From JBKEHD01 sp046710445 (GTDB lineage Bacteria; Pseudomonadota; Alphaproteobacteria; Rickettsiales; Midichloriaceae): a stretch of DNA of 32,798 nucleotides. Positions 8,700 through 16,036 of the stretch are shown one piece after another. Position numbers and translations under genes: made by a program. The stretch spans positions 1 to 32,798 of the forward strand of contig JBKEHD010000011.1 in the NCBI GenBank assembly GCA_046710445.1, given 5' to 3'. A model generated the notes under the pieces. That model had not been told where the DNA came from. It worked only from the letters and a program-made list of their open reading frames with translations, and did not search any database. Position 1 is the stretch's first letter. Every line of letters begins with the position of its first letter.

Positions 8700-9514
8700 T
8701 TATCATGATTATTTTTTATATCTTCTATAACTGAATGACTACCTGCTATAATACCATTATCATTAATTAAAGTTAATGGTTCATGATTAAAATCTGTTAT
8801 CACGCCGCCTGACTCCTTAACAAGAAGCATTCCAGCCGCATAATCCCATACATTCAAACATTTTGCCATTGCAATATTTATTCTTGCATCTGATAAATAT
8901 GCTAATTCTAATGCTGATGTACCAAATATTCTGATTTTACAATGCTTCTTCATTATATAATCCATATATTGTTTCGCCCTTCCTTCATATCTAAAATAAT
9001 CTTGTGTAGCACATAACATTTTTTCAAAATCATCATGCTTTGAAATTCTTGCCTTCTTTTGCAAACCCATATGATCTATAACAAATGCTCCCTCACCTTT
9101 GATAGCCCAAAAAATTTCATTACTAATTGGATTACATATCACGCCTAATTGAACATCTTGTTTCCCATCTTCCACTTTAACAAGCGCTATTGATATACAA
9201 AAGAATGGTATACTATTCATAAAATTAGAAGTTCCATCTATAGGATCAATAATCCATTTGTATTCAAAGTCATTACCAGATTCAGGAAATATCTCTCCAC
9301 TTTCTTCAGTTAAAAAAGCATATTCAGGCCTTGCTTTTTGCAAATGATATATTAAAGTTTTTTCTGTTTTTAAATCTGTTTTTGTAACAAAATCTGCTAT
9401 TCCTTTTCTTGAAACTTGTAAATTCTCTAATTCATAAAAATCTCTCGCTATATTTACAGAAGCTTTTCGTACAGCCTCTAAAACAATATTTAAATCTGCT
9501 TTAAAATTTTTCAT
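8696..9514 (-). CDS. suhB: Inositol monophosphatase family protein (SuhB-like)
   Basis: A Mg-dependent phosphatase of the FIG superfamily. The metal-binding Glu pair is in FLTEESGE (near residue 70), the signature WIIDPIDGTSNF follows near 88-99, and the C-terminal metal motif is WDYAAGMLLVKESGG near 222-236. Length (272) fits SuhB/CysQ-like proteins. In bacteria the family member SuhB acts both as an inositol monophosphatase and as a factor in rRNA transcription antitermination; which role applies here is not visible. It is the first gene of the minus-strand run suhB-tadA-unknown-gltX-XRE and is divergent from sdhC over 136 bp. Confidence 0.9.
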   Translation of the reverse strand: MKNFKADLNIVLEAVRKASVNIARDFYELENLQVSRKGIADFVTKTDLKTEKTLIYHLQKARPEYAFLTEESGEIFPESGNDFEYKWIIDPIDGTSNFMNSIPFFCISIALVKVEDGKQDVQLGVICNPISNEIFWAIKGEGAFVIDHMGLQKKARISKHDDFEKMLCATQDYFRYEGRAKQYMDYIMKKHCKIRIFGTSALELAYLSDARINIAMAKCLNVWDYAAGMLLVKESGGVITDFNHEPLTLINDNGIIAGSHSVIEDIKNNHDK

Positions 9515-9593
9515 TTTATATTTTTATATTTTTATATTCCTCCTTGATTATGATGAAAATAGTTATTTATTCAATAAAGAATATAAAAGTTTC

Positions 9594-9622
9594 TTGAATA
9601 ACTAAAAAAAAACAAATATCAT
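9594..9622 (+). promoter_or_regulatory. Candidate sigma70-type promoter for sdhCDA
   Basis: TTGAAT at 9594-9599 and TATCAT at 9617-9622 are separated by 17 bases and sit 28 bases before the sdhC ATG. They match the -35 and -10 consensus at 4 and 5 of 6 positions. In such AT-rich DNA chance matches are common, so the spacing and position carry most of the weight. Confidence 0.4.
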
Positions 9623-9650
9623 CCTGAAAAATATTAGATATTTATCTTTA

Positions 9651-10046
9651 ATGAATCAAAGCACTAGACCTTTATCACCTCACTTAGGTATATATAAACC
9701 ACAAATCACATCAGTACTCTCTATAATGCATAGAATAACGGGGGTTTTGATTTTTTTTGGATTCCTTATTATATTGTGGGTATTGAATTATTATACATTT
9801 GATCCCATGGGTATTAAGACTTTTAAAGAGTTACTATCCTTCATATATGAAAAAAAAGTATATTTATCCATTTTAATATTATGGTCTTATTGCATATTTT
9901 ATCATATGTGCGCAGGAATCAGATATCTTTTTTGGGATATAGGAAAAGGAATGGAATTAAAAACCGTTACTATTAGCGGAATATTTGTAATAGTTTTTTC
10001 AATCTTATTAACTGCCGGTTTCTGGTACTATATTATTTCAAAATAA
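9651..10046 (+). CDS. sdhC: Succinate dehydrogenase cytochrome b556 subunit
   Basis: SdhC is one of two membrane anchors of complex II and helps bind heme b and quinone. The family N-terminus RPLSPHLGIYKPQ is at residues 6-18, followed by SIMHRITG, the Ser/Arg quinone-site region. Three hydrophobic helices are visible (about 31-50, 73-93 and 107-128), and YHMCAGIRYLFWD provides the heme-ligating His and the usual HxxxGxRxLxWD motif. At 131 residues it is full length. It is 5 bp upstream of sdhD, in one operon with sdhD and sdhA. Confidence 0.94.
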   Translation: MNQSTRPLSPHLGIYKPQITSVLSIMHRITGVLIFFGFLIILWVLNYYTFDPMGIKTFKELLSFIYEKKVYLSILILWSYCIFYHMCAGIRYLFWDIGKGMELKTVTISGIFVIVFSILLTAGFWYYIISK

Positions 10047-10051
10047 AAATT

Positions 10052-10423
10052 ATGACAAATACACAAAAATCTCAATCGGCAACTAAGCATTTTATTCTTC
10101 AAAGATGTACGGCTGTATTATTAATACCACTTATTTTATGGTTACTATATCACGTAGCAAATTTTGCACATTCATTTAGTGCTGAAAATTTAGCAATATT
10201 CCTAAGACATCCAGTAAATTTTGTATTAATAGTATTTTTTATAATGTCCTTCTTATATCATGCTTTTTTAGGGATGGATGATATAATGAAAGATTATATC
10301 CATTGCACATCTTTGTACAAAACATTAAGAAAGATTTTGCTCCTTGTTTCTGTATTTACGTATGCTGTAACTGTTGTTAATTTGCTATTTTTTCACATGT
10401 TATTTAGATACTTTACCAACTAA
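10052..10423 (+). CDS. sdhD: Succinate dehydrogenase membrane anchor subunit
   Basis: The second membrane anchor of complex II. It has three predicted helices in 123 residues. FILQRCTAVLLIPL opens the first, with the Arg at the quinone-site position, and SFLYHAFLGMDDIMKDYIH carries the HxxxGxxxIxxDY pattern used for heme ligation and anchor packing. It follows sdhC by 5 bp and precedes sdhA by 16 bp. The protein is short and divergent as usual for SdhD, so context supports the call as much as the motifs. Confidence 0.92.
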   Translation: MTNTQKSQSATKHFILQRCTAVLLIPLILWLLYHVANFAHSFSAENLAIFLRHPVNFVLIVFFIMSFLYHAFLGMDDIMKDYIHCTSLYKTLRKILLLVSVFTYAVTVVNLLFFHMLFRYFTN

Positions 10424-10439
10424 ATTAAAATAAAAAAGA

Positions 10440-12233
10440 ATGAAAACTTATAAAATTGTTGAACACGAATATGATGTAATAGTAGTTGGCGCAGGCGGTG
10501 CTGGTCTACGTGCTACACTTGGAATGTCTGAAAAAAACTTAAAAACAGCATGCATCACAAAAGTATTCCCCACAAGAAGTCATACAGTTGCTGCACAAGG
10601 TGGTATAAGTGCTGCATTGGGCAATATGGGAGAAGATGACTGGAGATGGCATATGTACGACACTGTAAAAGGGTCTGACTGGCTTGGTGATCAAGATTCT
10701 ATAGAATATATGTGCAAAAATGCTCCCCAAGCTATATTGGAATTAGAGCATTATGGAGTTCCATTTTCTAGAACAAAAGAAGGAAAAATATACCAAAGAC
10801 CATTTGGTGGAATGACAACAAATTTTGGAGAAGGAAAAGCTGCTCAAAGAACTTGTGCTGCGGCTGATAGAACTGGACACGCTATTTTACATACATTGTA
10901 TCAACAATGTTTACGTGCAAATGCAGAATTTTTCGTAGAGTATTTTACAGTAGATTTGATACAAAATGATGAGGGTAAATTCATAGGTGTATTAGCTTAC
11001 TCTTTAGAAGATGGTAATTTGCATAAATTCACAGCAAATATGGTAGTAATGGCTACTGGTGGATATGGTAGAGCATATTTCTCAGCTACCTCTGCTCATA
11101 CTTGCACAGGTGATGGAAATGGTATGCTTCTCAGATCTGGTTTAGCCTTACAAGATATGGAATTCGTTCAATTTCACCCAACTGGAGTATATGGAGCTGG
11201 CTGCTTAATAACTGAAGGTGTACGCGGAGAAGGTGGATATTTAATAAACAAAGATGGTGAGCGTTTTATGGAAAGATATGCTCCATCTGTAAAAGACTTA
11301 GCTTCACGAGATGTAGTAAGTCGCTCTATGACTATTGAAATCAATGAAGGCCGAGGCTGCGGAAAAAATGGTGAATATATACATCTAGTATTATCACATC
11401 TTCCATCTGATATAATAAAAAAACGTTTACCAGGTATTTTAGAAATAGCTAAGATTTTTGCTGGAGTTGACGTAACAAAAGACCCTATACCCGTCATCCC
11501 AACCGTACATTATAACATGGGTGGGATACCCACAAACCATTTTGGTGAGTTGGTACAAGAAACTACAAATGGTAATGTAGAAACGCTACCTGGATTAATG
11601 TCTATAGGAGAAGCTGCTTGTGTTTCTGTTCATGGAGCAAATAGGCTTGGTTCAAATTCTCTACTTGATCTTGTTGTTTTTGGAAGAGCTGCGGCAATCA
11701 GGGCATCAGAAATTGTAAAACCAAATGAAGCAAAAGAACAAATAAAAGATAAATTTTTAGAAAAAGCGATAGATCGTTTCGATAAAATACGCTTCTCTAA
11801 AGGAGAATTTTCCACCCATGCTTTACGAGATGAATTACAGAAAAGTATGCAAAAACATGCTTCTGTTTTCAGAACAGAAAAATCATTAAAAGAAGGGTGT
11901 GAAGAAATAAAACGTATTTATGGATTATTCAATAATTTAGGAATATCTGATCGTAGCATGATATGGAATAGTGATTTAGTTGAAGCATTAGAGTTAGATA
12001 ACCTTAGATCACAAGCTGTTGCAACAATTGACGCTGCATATAACAGAAAAGAGTCTAGAGGAGCTCATGCAAGAGAAGATTTCCCTGAAAGAGATGATGA
12101 AAATTGGATGAAACACTCCCTCACTAAAGTTGATGAAAAAACAGGAGAAAGTAAAATTAGTTACAGAAAAGTTTCTACAACCACTTTAAGCAAAGATATA
12201 GATTTCATCCCACCTAAAAAGAGGGTGTATTAA
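10440..12233 (+). CDS. sdhA: Succinate dehydrogenase flavoprotein subunit
   Basis: SdhA oxidises succinate to fumarate with covalently bound FAD. The dinucleotide fold VVGAGGAGLRA is at residues 16-26, and the FAD-attachment His lies in RSHTVAAQGGISAALGN (near 47). FHPTG, TEGVRGEGG and the active-site Arg region RLGSNSLLDLVVFGRAAA are all present, as is the C-terminal SRGAHAREDFPERDD. At 597 residues it is full length. The Fe-S subunit gene sdhB does not follow; 274 bp of noncoding DNA does. In Rickettsia sdhB is likewise located away from sdhCDA, which supports the taxonomic reading. Confidence 0.97.
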   Translation: MKTYKIVEHEYDVIVVGAGGAGLRATLGMSEKNLKTACITKVFPTRSHTVAAQGGISAALGNMGEDDWRWHMYDTVKGSDWLGDQDSIEYMCKNAPQAILELEHYGVPFSRTKEGKIYQRPFGGMTTNFGEGKAAQRTCAAADRTGHAILHTLYQQCLRANAEFFVEYFTVDLIQNDEGKFIGVLAYSLEDGNLHKFTANMVVMATGGYGRAYFSATSAHTCTGDGNGMLLRSGLALQDMEFVQFHPTGVYGAGCLITEGVRGEGGYLINKDGERFMERYAPSVKDLASRDVVSRSMTIEINEGRGCGKNGEYIHLVLSHLPSDIIKKRLPGILEIAKIFAGVDVTKDPIPVIPTVHYNMGGIPTNHFGELVQETTNGNVETLPGLMSIGEAACVSVHGANRLGSNSLLDLVVFGRAAAIRASEIVKPNEAKEQIKDKFLEKAIDRFDKIRFSKGEFSTHALRDELQKSMQKHASVFRTEKSLKEGCEEIKRIYGLFNNLGISDRSMIWNSDLVEALELDNLRSQAVATIDAAYNRKESRGAHAREDFPERDDENWMKHSLTKVDEKTGESKISYRKVSTTTLSKDIDFIPPKKRVY

Positions 12234-12299
12234 TACCGAAGTTCAATCACTAAGCCGAACAAAATTATAAATTTGCATTGTTACAGTTGATAGATTGAT

Positions 12300-12329
12300 A
12301 AGAAGTTTAAAAGAATTATTAAGCTTCTT
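12300..12329 (+). terminator. Hairpin downstream of sdhA (possible terminator)
   Basis: AAGAAGTTTAA (12300-12310) pairs with TTAAGCTTCTT (12319-12329) around an 8-base loop: 11 pairs, one of them a G-T wobble. It begins 67 bases after the sdhA stop. No T-run follows (CAAACATT), so it is not a classical intrinsic terminator; it could instead stabilise the 3' end of the sdh mRNA. Confidence 0.4.
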
Positions 12330-12426
12330 CAAACATTAAAACACAATCAGATAGCTTTACTGTCGTTAAAAGAAAAGATATATACTTTCTTATTTCAAGG
12401 ATTAGCAGCTTATAAAATATCAAATC

Positions 12427-12480
12427 TTAACGTAATCTTAACGCTTCCTTAACACAAATTTAACATTTTATGTGTATAAT
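12427..12480 (+). promoter_or_regulatory. Four-fold TTAAC array (CtrA-box-like) and TATAAT before the repeat-protein gene
   Basis: TTAAC occurs at 12427, 12438, 12449 and 12460, each step exactly 11 bp, giving three overlapping TTAA-N7-TTAAC boxes, the recognition pattern of the alphaproteobacterial cell-cycle regulator CtrA. A perfect TATAAT lies at 12475-12480, 28 bases before the ATG at 12508, and AAAAAGG (12492-12498) could serve as ribosome site. The array covers the -25 to -60 region, and TTAACA at 12449 or 12460 resembles a -35 hexamer but at non-standard distance, as expected for an activator-dependent promoter. CtrA binding is inferred from the motif. Other OmpR/PhoB-type regulators also bind 11-bp direct repeats. 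Confidence 0.62.
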
Positions 12481-12507
12481 TACCCCAAACTAAAAAGGTA
12501 ATACATT

Positions 12508-14910
12508 ATGTCATATAACCAATCACTAAATAAAAATTTGTTATTTTGGAAAGAAGAAGATTTATTAGATCTTAAAGATAAATATGGTGCAGGTATTATT
12601 GATACATTTATTGAAAATGATGTTTATCCATTAAAAGAACTTGGTTCTTCTTCTTTTGAAAACCTCATTATTACACATGGCGTAGATATTATTGATACTT
12701 TACGTGAATACGATGTTTTTCCTCCAAAGGAACTTGATCCTTCTGCTTTTGGAGATCTTATTACTGAACATGGTTTAAGTTTTATTGATACCTTACGTAA
12801 ATACAATGTTTCTCTTACAAAGGAACTTTACTCTTATGCTTTCAAAGAACTTATTGAAAAACATGGTGTAAGTTTTATTGATACCTTACGTGAATACGAT
12901 GTTTCTCTTCCAAAGGAACTTGACTCTTATGCTTTTGAAGCTCTTATTAAAAAAAATGGCGTAAGTTTTATTGATACCTTACGTGAATACGATATTTCTC
13001 CTCCAAAGGAACTTAACTCTTATGCTTTCAAAGAACTTATTGAAAAACATGGTGTAAGTTTTATTGATACCTTACGTAAATACAATGTTTCTCTTCCAAA
13101 GGAACTTAACTCTTATGCTTTCAGAGATCTTATTACTAAACATGGTGTAAGTTTTATTGATACCTTACGTCAATACGGTGTTTCTCCTCCAAAGGAGCTT
13201 GACTCTTCTGATTTCAAAGAACTTATTAAAAAAAATGGCGTAAGTTTTATTGATACCTTACGTGAATACGATGTTTCTCTTCCAAAAGAACTTGATCCTT
13301 ATTCTTTTGGAGATCTTATTACTGAGCATGGTTTAAGTTTTATTGATACCTTACGTAACTACGATATTTCTCCTCCAAAGGAACTTAACTCTTATGCTTT
13401 CAAAGAACTTATTACTGAACATGGTGTAAGTTTTATTGATACCTTACGTAAATACAATGTTTCTCTTCCAAAAGAGCTTAGCTCTTCTGATTTCAAAGAA
13501 CTTATTAAAAAAAATGGCGTAAGTTTTATTGATACCTTACGTGAATACGATGTTTCTCTTCCAAAAGAACTTGATCCTTATTCTTTTGGAGATCTTATTA
13601 CTAAACATGGTGTAAGTTTTATTGATACATTACGTCAATACGGTGTTTCTCCTCCAAAGGAGCTTAACTATTATTCTTTCAAAGAACTTATTGAAAAACA
13701 TGGTGTAAGTTTTATTGATACCTTACGTAAATACGATTTTTCTCTTCCAAAAGAACTTGATCCTTATTCTTTCAAAAGCCTTATTGATAAACATGGCGTA
13801 GATATTATTGATACTTTACGTGAATATGATGTTTCTCTTCCAAAACTTGATTGGGATATCATAAAAATGTTTGGACTTAATATCCTAAAATATTATGATA
13901 TTGAATCTGGATTTTTTTCTAAAGATTTTTCAACAATCGTTAAAATAATAGAAAAAATTGGTGTAGATACAATACCCTCTCTTTTGAATGATTTCATAGA
14001 AAAAGAGGATTGCTTAGATAAATTAACTGATGTTGAATATTTGAAACTCTCTATTATAAATAAGCACTCTATAGATACCATAACATTATTAGCAAACAAA
14101 CAATGCTTTAGTAACTTATCAGCAAAAAAAATAGGTAATATTCTTAACAAAACAGATGGTATAGCTATCAAAGCAGTATTATCAAATAACAATAATTTAG
14201 AGCAGTTAGAAAAAACATTATATTATGCTAAAAAATTTCATCTAAACTTTAAGAATATCATAGACATTCAATCTTATATTAAATTTTTAGAATCTTATAA
14301 AGGCATTGATCATAAAAAACAAAATACGGAAAAAGCAATACATGAAAAAGATGCAGAAGATATATATCAAAAACATGGAACTTTCACCCCTTCAGATGTA
14401 TTCGTTACAAAAGGTAATTTACTAATTAAACCAATGAATTATATTGACGGTAATGAATATAATGAAATTGTTCAAAGCAATTTCGAATTCTTAAAAGATG
14501 ATGGTGCTTTATTTTTAAATGAAGGATATTTATATAATAAAGATTGTAATTTATTCAACTCAAATATAGATGCAATATATGTTATGGATTCAGAAGCTAA
14601 TATTTTTGTTTCAGATGATGGGCATCATTCTTATATATTGAATACAAATGGTTTTGGATCCCCAACTTCAGCAGCTGGAGAGATTAATATAGTAAATGGT
14701 AAAATAACATACATTGATGGGAGCAGCGGACATTACACCCCGACTGATAACCAATTAATCTTAGCATTCACATATTTAGATAAAGAAAATGCCTTTGATA
14801 AAGATGTACATATAAAATATGAAAATTCATCTTCATATCATACAATAGAAGAGTTGAGAGGCATAAATGTTGAAGAAATACTAAAAGGCTTTACAGAGGT
14901 TGAAGAATAA
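12508..14910 (+). CDS. Tandem 31-residue repeat protein with C-terminal IQM-like domain (candidate effector)
   Basis: An 800-residue protein without signal peptide or membrane segment. Residues 1-22 are a short leader. Residues 23 to about 446 are tandem 31-residue units: one diverged, twelve full and one partial. Each unit has an invariant IDTLR helix core, a KEL turn and a second helix ending in F-x-x-L, which suggests an alpha-helical solenoid. Residues about 447-620 form a non-repeat, mostly helical part. The C-terminal domain contains HHSY (706-709), SAAGE (721-725) and SGHYTPT (740-746), with IYVMDSEANIFV just before. This resembles the C-terminal module of plant IQM calmodulin-binding proteins (HSSF, AAG, SGHYLPT). 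Solenoid plus eukaryote-like module, in a window with a type IV secretion gene, suggests a secreted effector; function unproven. Confidence 0.85.
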   Translation: MSYNQSLNKNLLFWKEEDLLDLKDKYGAGIIDTFIENDVYPLKELGSSSFENLIITHGVDIIDTLREYDVFPPKELDPSAFGDLITEHGLSFIDTLRKYNVSLTKELYSYAFKELIEKHGVSFIDTLREYDVSLPKELDSYAFEALIKKNGVSFIDTLREYDISPPKELNSYAFKELIEKHGVSFIDTLRKYNVSLPKELNSYAFRDLITKHGVSFIDTLRQYGVSPPKELDSSDFKELIKKNGVSFIDTLREYDVSLPKELDPYSFGDLITEHGLSFIDTLRNYDISPPKELNSYAFKELITEHGVSFIDTLRKYNVSLPKELSSSDFKELIKKNGVSFIDTLREYDVSLPKELDPYSFGDLITKHGVSFIDTLRQYGVSPPKELNYYSFKELIEKHGVSFIDTLRKYDFSLPKELDPYSFKSLIDKHGVDIIDTLREYDVSLPKLDWDIIKMFGLNILKYYDIESGFFSKDFSTIVKIIEKIGVDTIPSLLNDFIEKEDCLDKLTDVEYLKLSIINKHSIDTITLLANKQCFSNLSAKKIGNILNKTDGIAIKAVLSNNNNLEQLEKTLYYAKKFHLNFKNIIDIQSYIKFLESYKGIDHKKQNTEKAIHEKDAEDIYQKHGTFTPSDVFVTKGNLLIKPMNYIDGNEYNEIVQSNFEFLKDDGALFLNEGYLYNKDCNLFNSNIDAIYVMDSEANIFVSDDGHHSYILNTNGFGSPTSAAGEINIVNGKITYIDGSSGHYTPTDNQLILAFTYLDKENAFDKDVHIKYENSSSYHTIEELRGINVEEILKGFTEVEE
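12574..13845 (+). repeat. 93-bp in-frame coding tandem repeat, about 13.7 units
   Basis: The unit is 93 bp (31 codons). Unit starts fall every 93 bases from 12574; the twelve units from 12667 to 13782 are nearly identical, while the first and last are diverged. The stretch AGTTTTATTGATACCTTACG recurs almost unchanged in most units. Units starting at residues 240 and 333 are identical at protein level, and the blocks around them are shared, so multi-unit duplication is visible. Variation is concentrated at unit positions 2-4, 14, 16, 19 and 24-27, while G5, I9 to R13, Y15, K21, L23, F28 and L31 are almost fixed. The DNA-level identity implies recent expansion or homogenisation. Confidence 0.95.
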
Positions 14911-14937
14911 ATTCAGTATAATACACAATAGTTATAG

Positions 14938-14976
14938 AGCTGGGATTTAAAAATTCTTTTTATTTATCTCCCAGCT
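14938..14976. terminator. Hairpin between converging genes (possible bidirectional terminator)
   Basis: AGCTGGGA (14938-14945) and TCCCAGCT (14969-14976) form a perfect 8-bp GC-containing stem, notable in this AT-rich DNA, between the repeat-protein gene (stop at 14910) and the converging exported deformylase-like gene (stop at 14964). The loop is 23 bases and contains AAAAA and TTTTT tracts; the T-run is inside the loop, not after the stem, so termination is plausible but not classical. Confidence 0.42.
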
Positions 14977-15977
14977 GTGTAAAGTTTATCAATAAATAAC
15001 ACACCTTCTGTATGATCAAACTCATGTTGCGTACATCTTGAAAACCACTTCCAGTAATCATTCTTCGCTCCATCTATATTCAATTTTTGTTTTGTATTAT
15101 TTTCATCTATATACTCTAACTTTATGCTCAAAGGTCTTTTGACATCAGTCTTTCCGTCATATTCTTTTTTGACATAATCATGAGGTACTGATAAACATCC
15201 TTCCGATAAAACAATTTCCTCATCACTTTCAAAAGTAATTTTGGGATTAATAACAAAGTAAGGTTTTCTTTCTGATATTACATCTGCAACTATATTATCT
15301 TTTTGATCAGGGCTAGATGATTTTGTTGTAATATTTTCAACTGAAAAATTTTCACTATTTTCATATGTTGGCAATAGCTCTCTAATAATTAATATTTCAT
15401 TATCTATATTATCTAAAAGTTTCTTTCCATTTTTCTCAACCATTACGGGTGATTTCTTTACAAATTTTTCAACTATAATTCTTTTATTATTTCTATAAAT
15501 TGGTGATAATTCTTTAATAATTACTGATTGACCACTATATAACTTCTCCTTTACGGCATTAGATATATCCCCTTCCTCATATTTATCATTAACTAAAACC
15601 TTAGTGATAGGAATATCTACAATAAAAGCATTGATAGGAAGCCCAACTTGTATCGCAGCTATACCTATTCCAGATTTCTTATACATTGTTGGTAGCAAAA
15701 TATTTTTCATAAACTCAATAGTCAGTGGAATACTATCTTCATTTATTTTTATGGATTTCTCTCTTAATTTATCATTCCCATCTGGTTCTTTTATTATGCC
15801 AAGAGTATTTGTATTATTTTCAAATTCTGTTTTAAAAACCTTCTTTCCTTTTTTAACTTCCAAAACTGAATTTGTTCCAAGATACACCTTGTTATCTTGG
15901 GCTACAGATGATTTAGCTGTTTCACAATTCAAAGTCATAAAAAATAATACAAAAACACTATAAAAACCAATATTCAT
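14964..15977 (-). CDS. Exported peptide deformylase-like protein with long internal insert
   Basis: A 337-residue relative of peptide deformylase (Def), the Fe/Zn enzyme that removes the formyl group from nascent chains. All three family motifs look intact: GIGIAAIQ (103-110), EGCLS (259-263) and QHEFDH (317-322), giving the Gln, the three metal ligands and the catalytic Glu. Two things are abnormal. The protein starts with a signal-peptide-like segment (residues 1 to about 26, hydrophobic FYSVFVLFFMTL, Cys18 in a weak lipobox context), so it may act outside the cytoplasm. And motifs I and II are about 150 residues apart, against about 40 in ordinary Def, because of an insert that contains a duplicated 26-residue segment (151-176 and 195-220). 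It lies 59 bp after a second Def relative. True substrate unknown. Confidence 0.82.
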   Translation of the reverse strand: MNIGFYSVFVLFFMTLNCETAKSSVAQDNKVYLGTNSVLEVKKGKKVFKTEFENNTNTLGIIKEPDGNDKLREKSIKINEDSIPLTIEFMKNILLPTMYKKSGIGIAAIQVGLPINAFIVDIPITKVLVNDKYEEGDISNAVKEKLYSGQSVIIKELSPIYRNNKRIIVEKFVKKSPVMVEKNGKKLLDNIDNEILIIRELLPTYENSENFSVENITTKSSSPDQKDNIVADVISERKPYFVINPKITFESDEEIVLSEGCLSVPHDYVKKEYDGKTDVKRPLSIKLEYIDENNTKQKLNIDGAKNDYWKWFSRCTQHEFDHTEGVLFIDKLYTAGR

Positions 15978-16036
15978 ATAAACACCACATACTACAGATT
16001 ACAAGTATATTTTTTTTATAAATTTACTCAATTTAA

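Noticed and set aside
11174..11815. Long open frames antisense to sdhA
   Set aside because: They mirror a strongly conserved gene, have no recognisable product and no ribosome site; shadows of sdhA.
12427..12464. PhoB box (11-bp direct repeats)
   Set aside because: The 11-bp spacing fits, but the repeated core is TTAAC rather than TGTCA; the CtrA pattern fits better.
12234..12507. tRNA or other structured RNA gene in the longest gap
   Set aside because: No cloverleaf with T-loop GTTCRA and acceptor pairing could be drawn; apart from the hairpin and TTAAC array nothing stands out. The other gaps were checked the same way without result.
12574..13845. CRISPR-like periodic repeat
   Set aside because: The 93-bp units are contiguous, without unique spacers, and keep one reading frame throughout; it is a coding tandem repeat.
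12574..13845. TAL-effector or TALE-like DNA-binding repeats
   Set aside because: Unit length is 31 rather than 33-35 and the consensus shares no TALE core (no LTPxQVVAIAS-like helix or GG after a diresidue). The similarity is only in the logic of fixed scaffold and variable sites.
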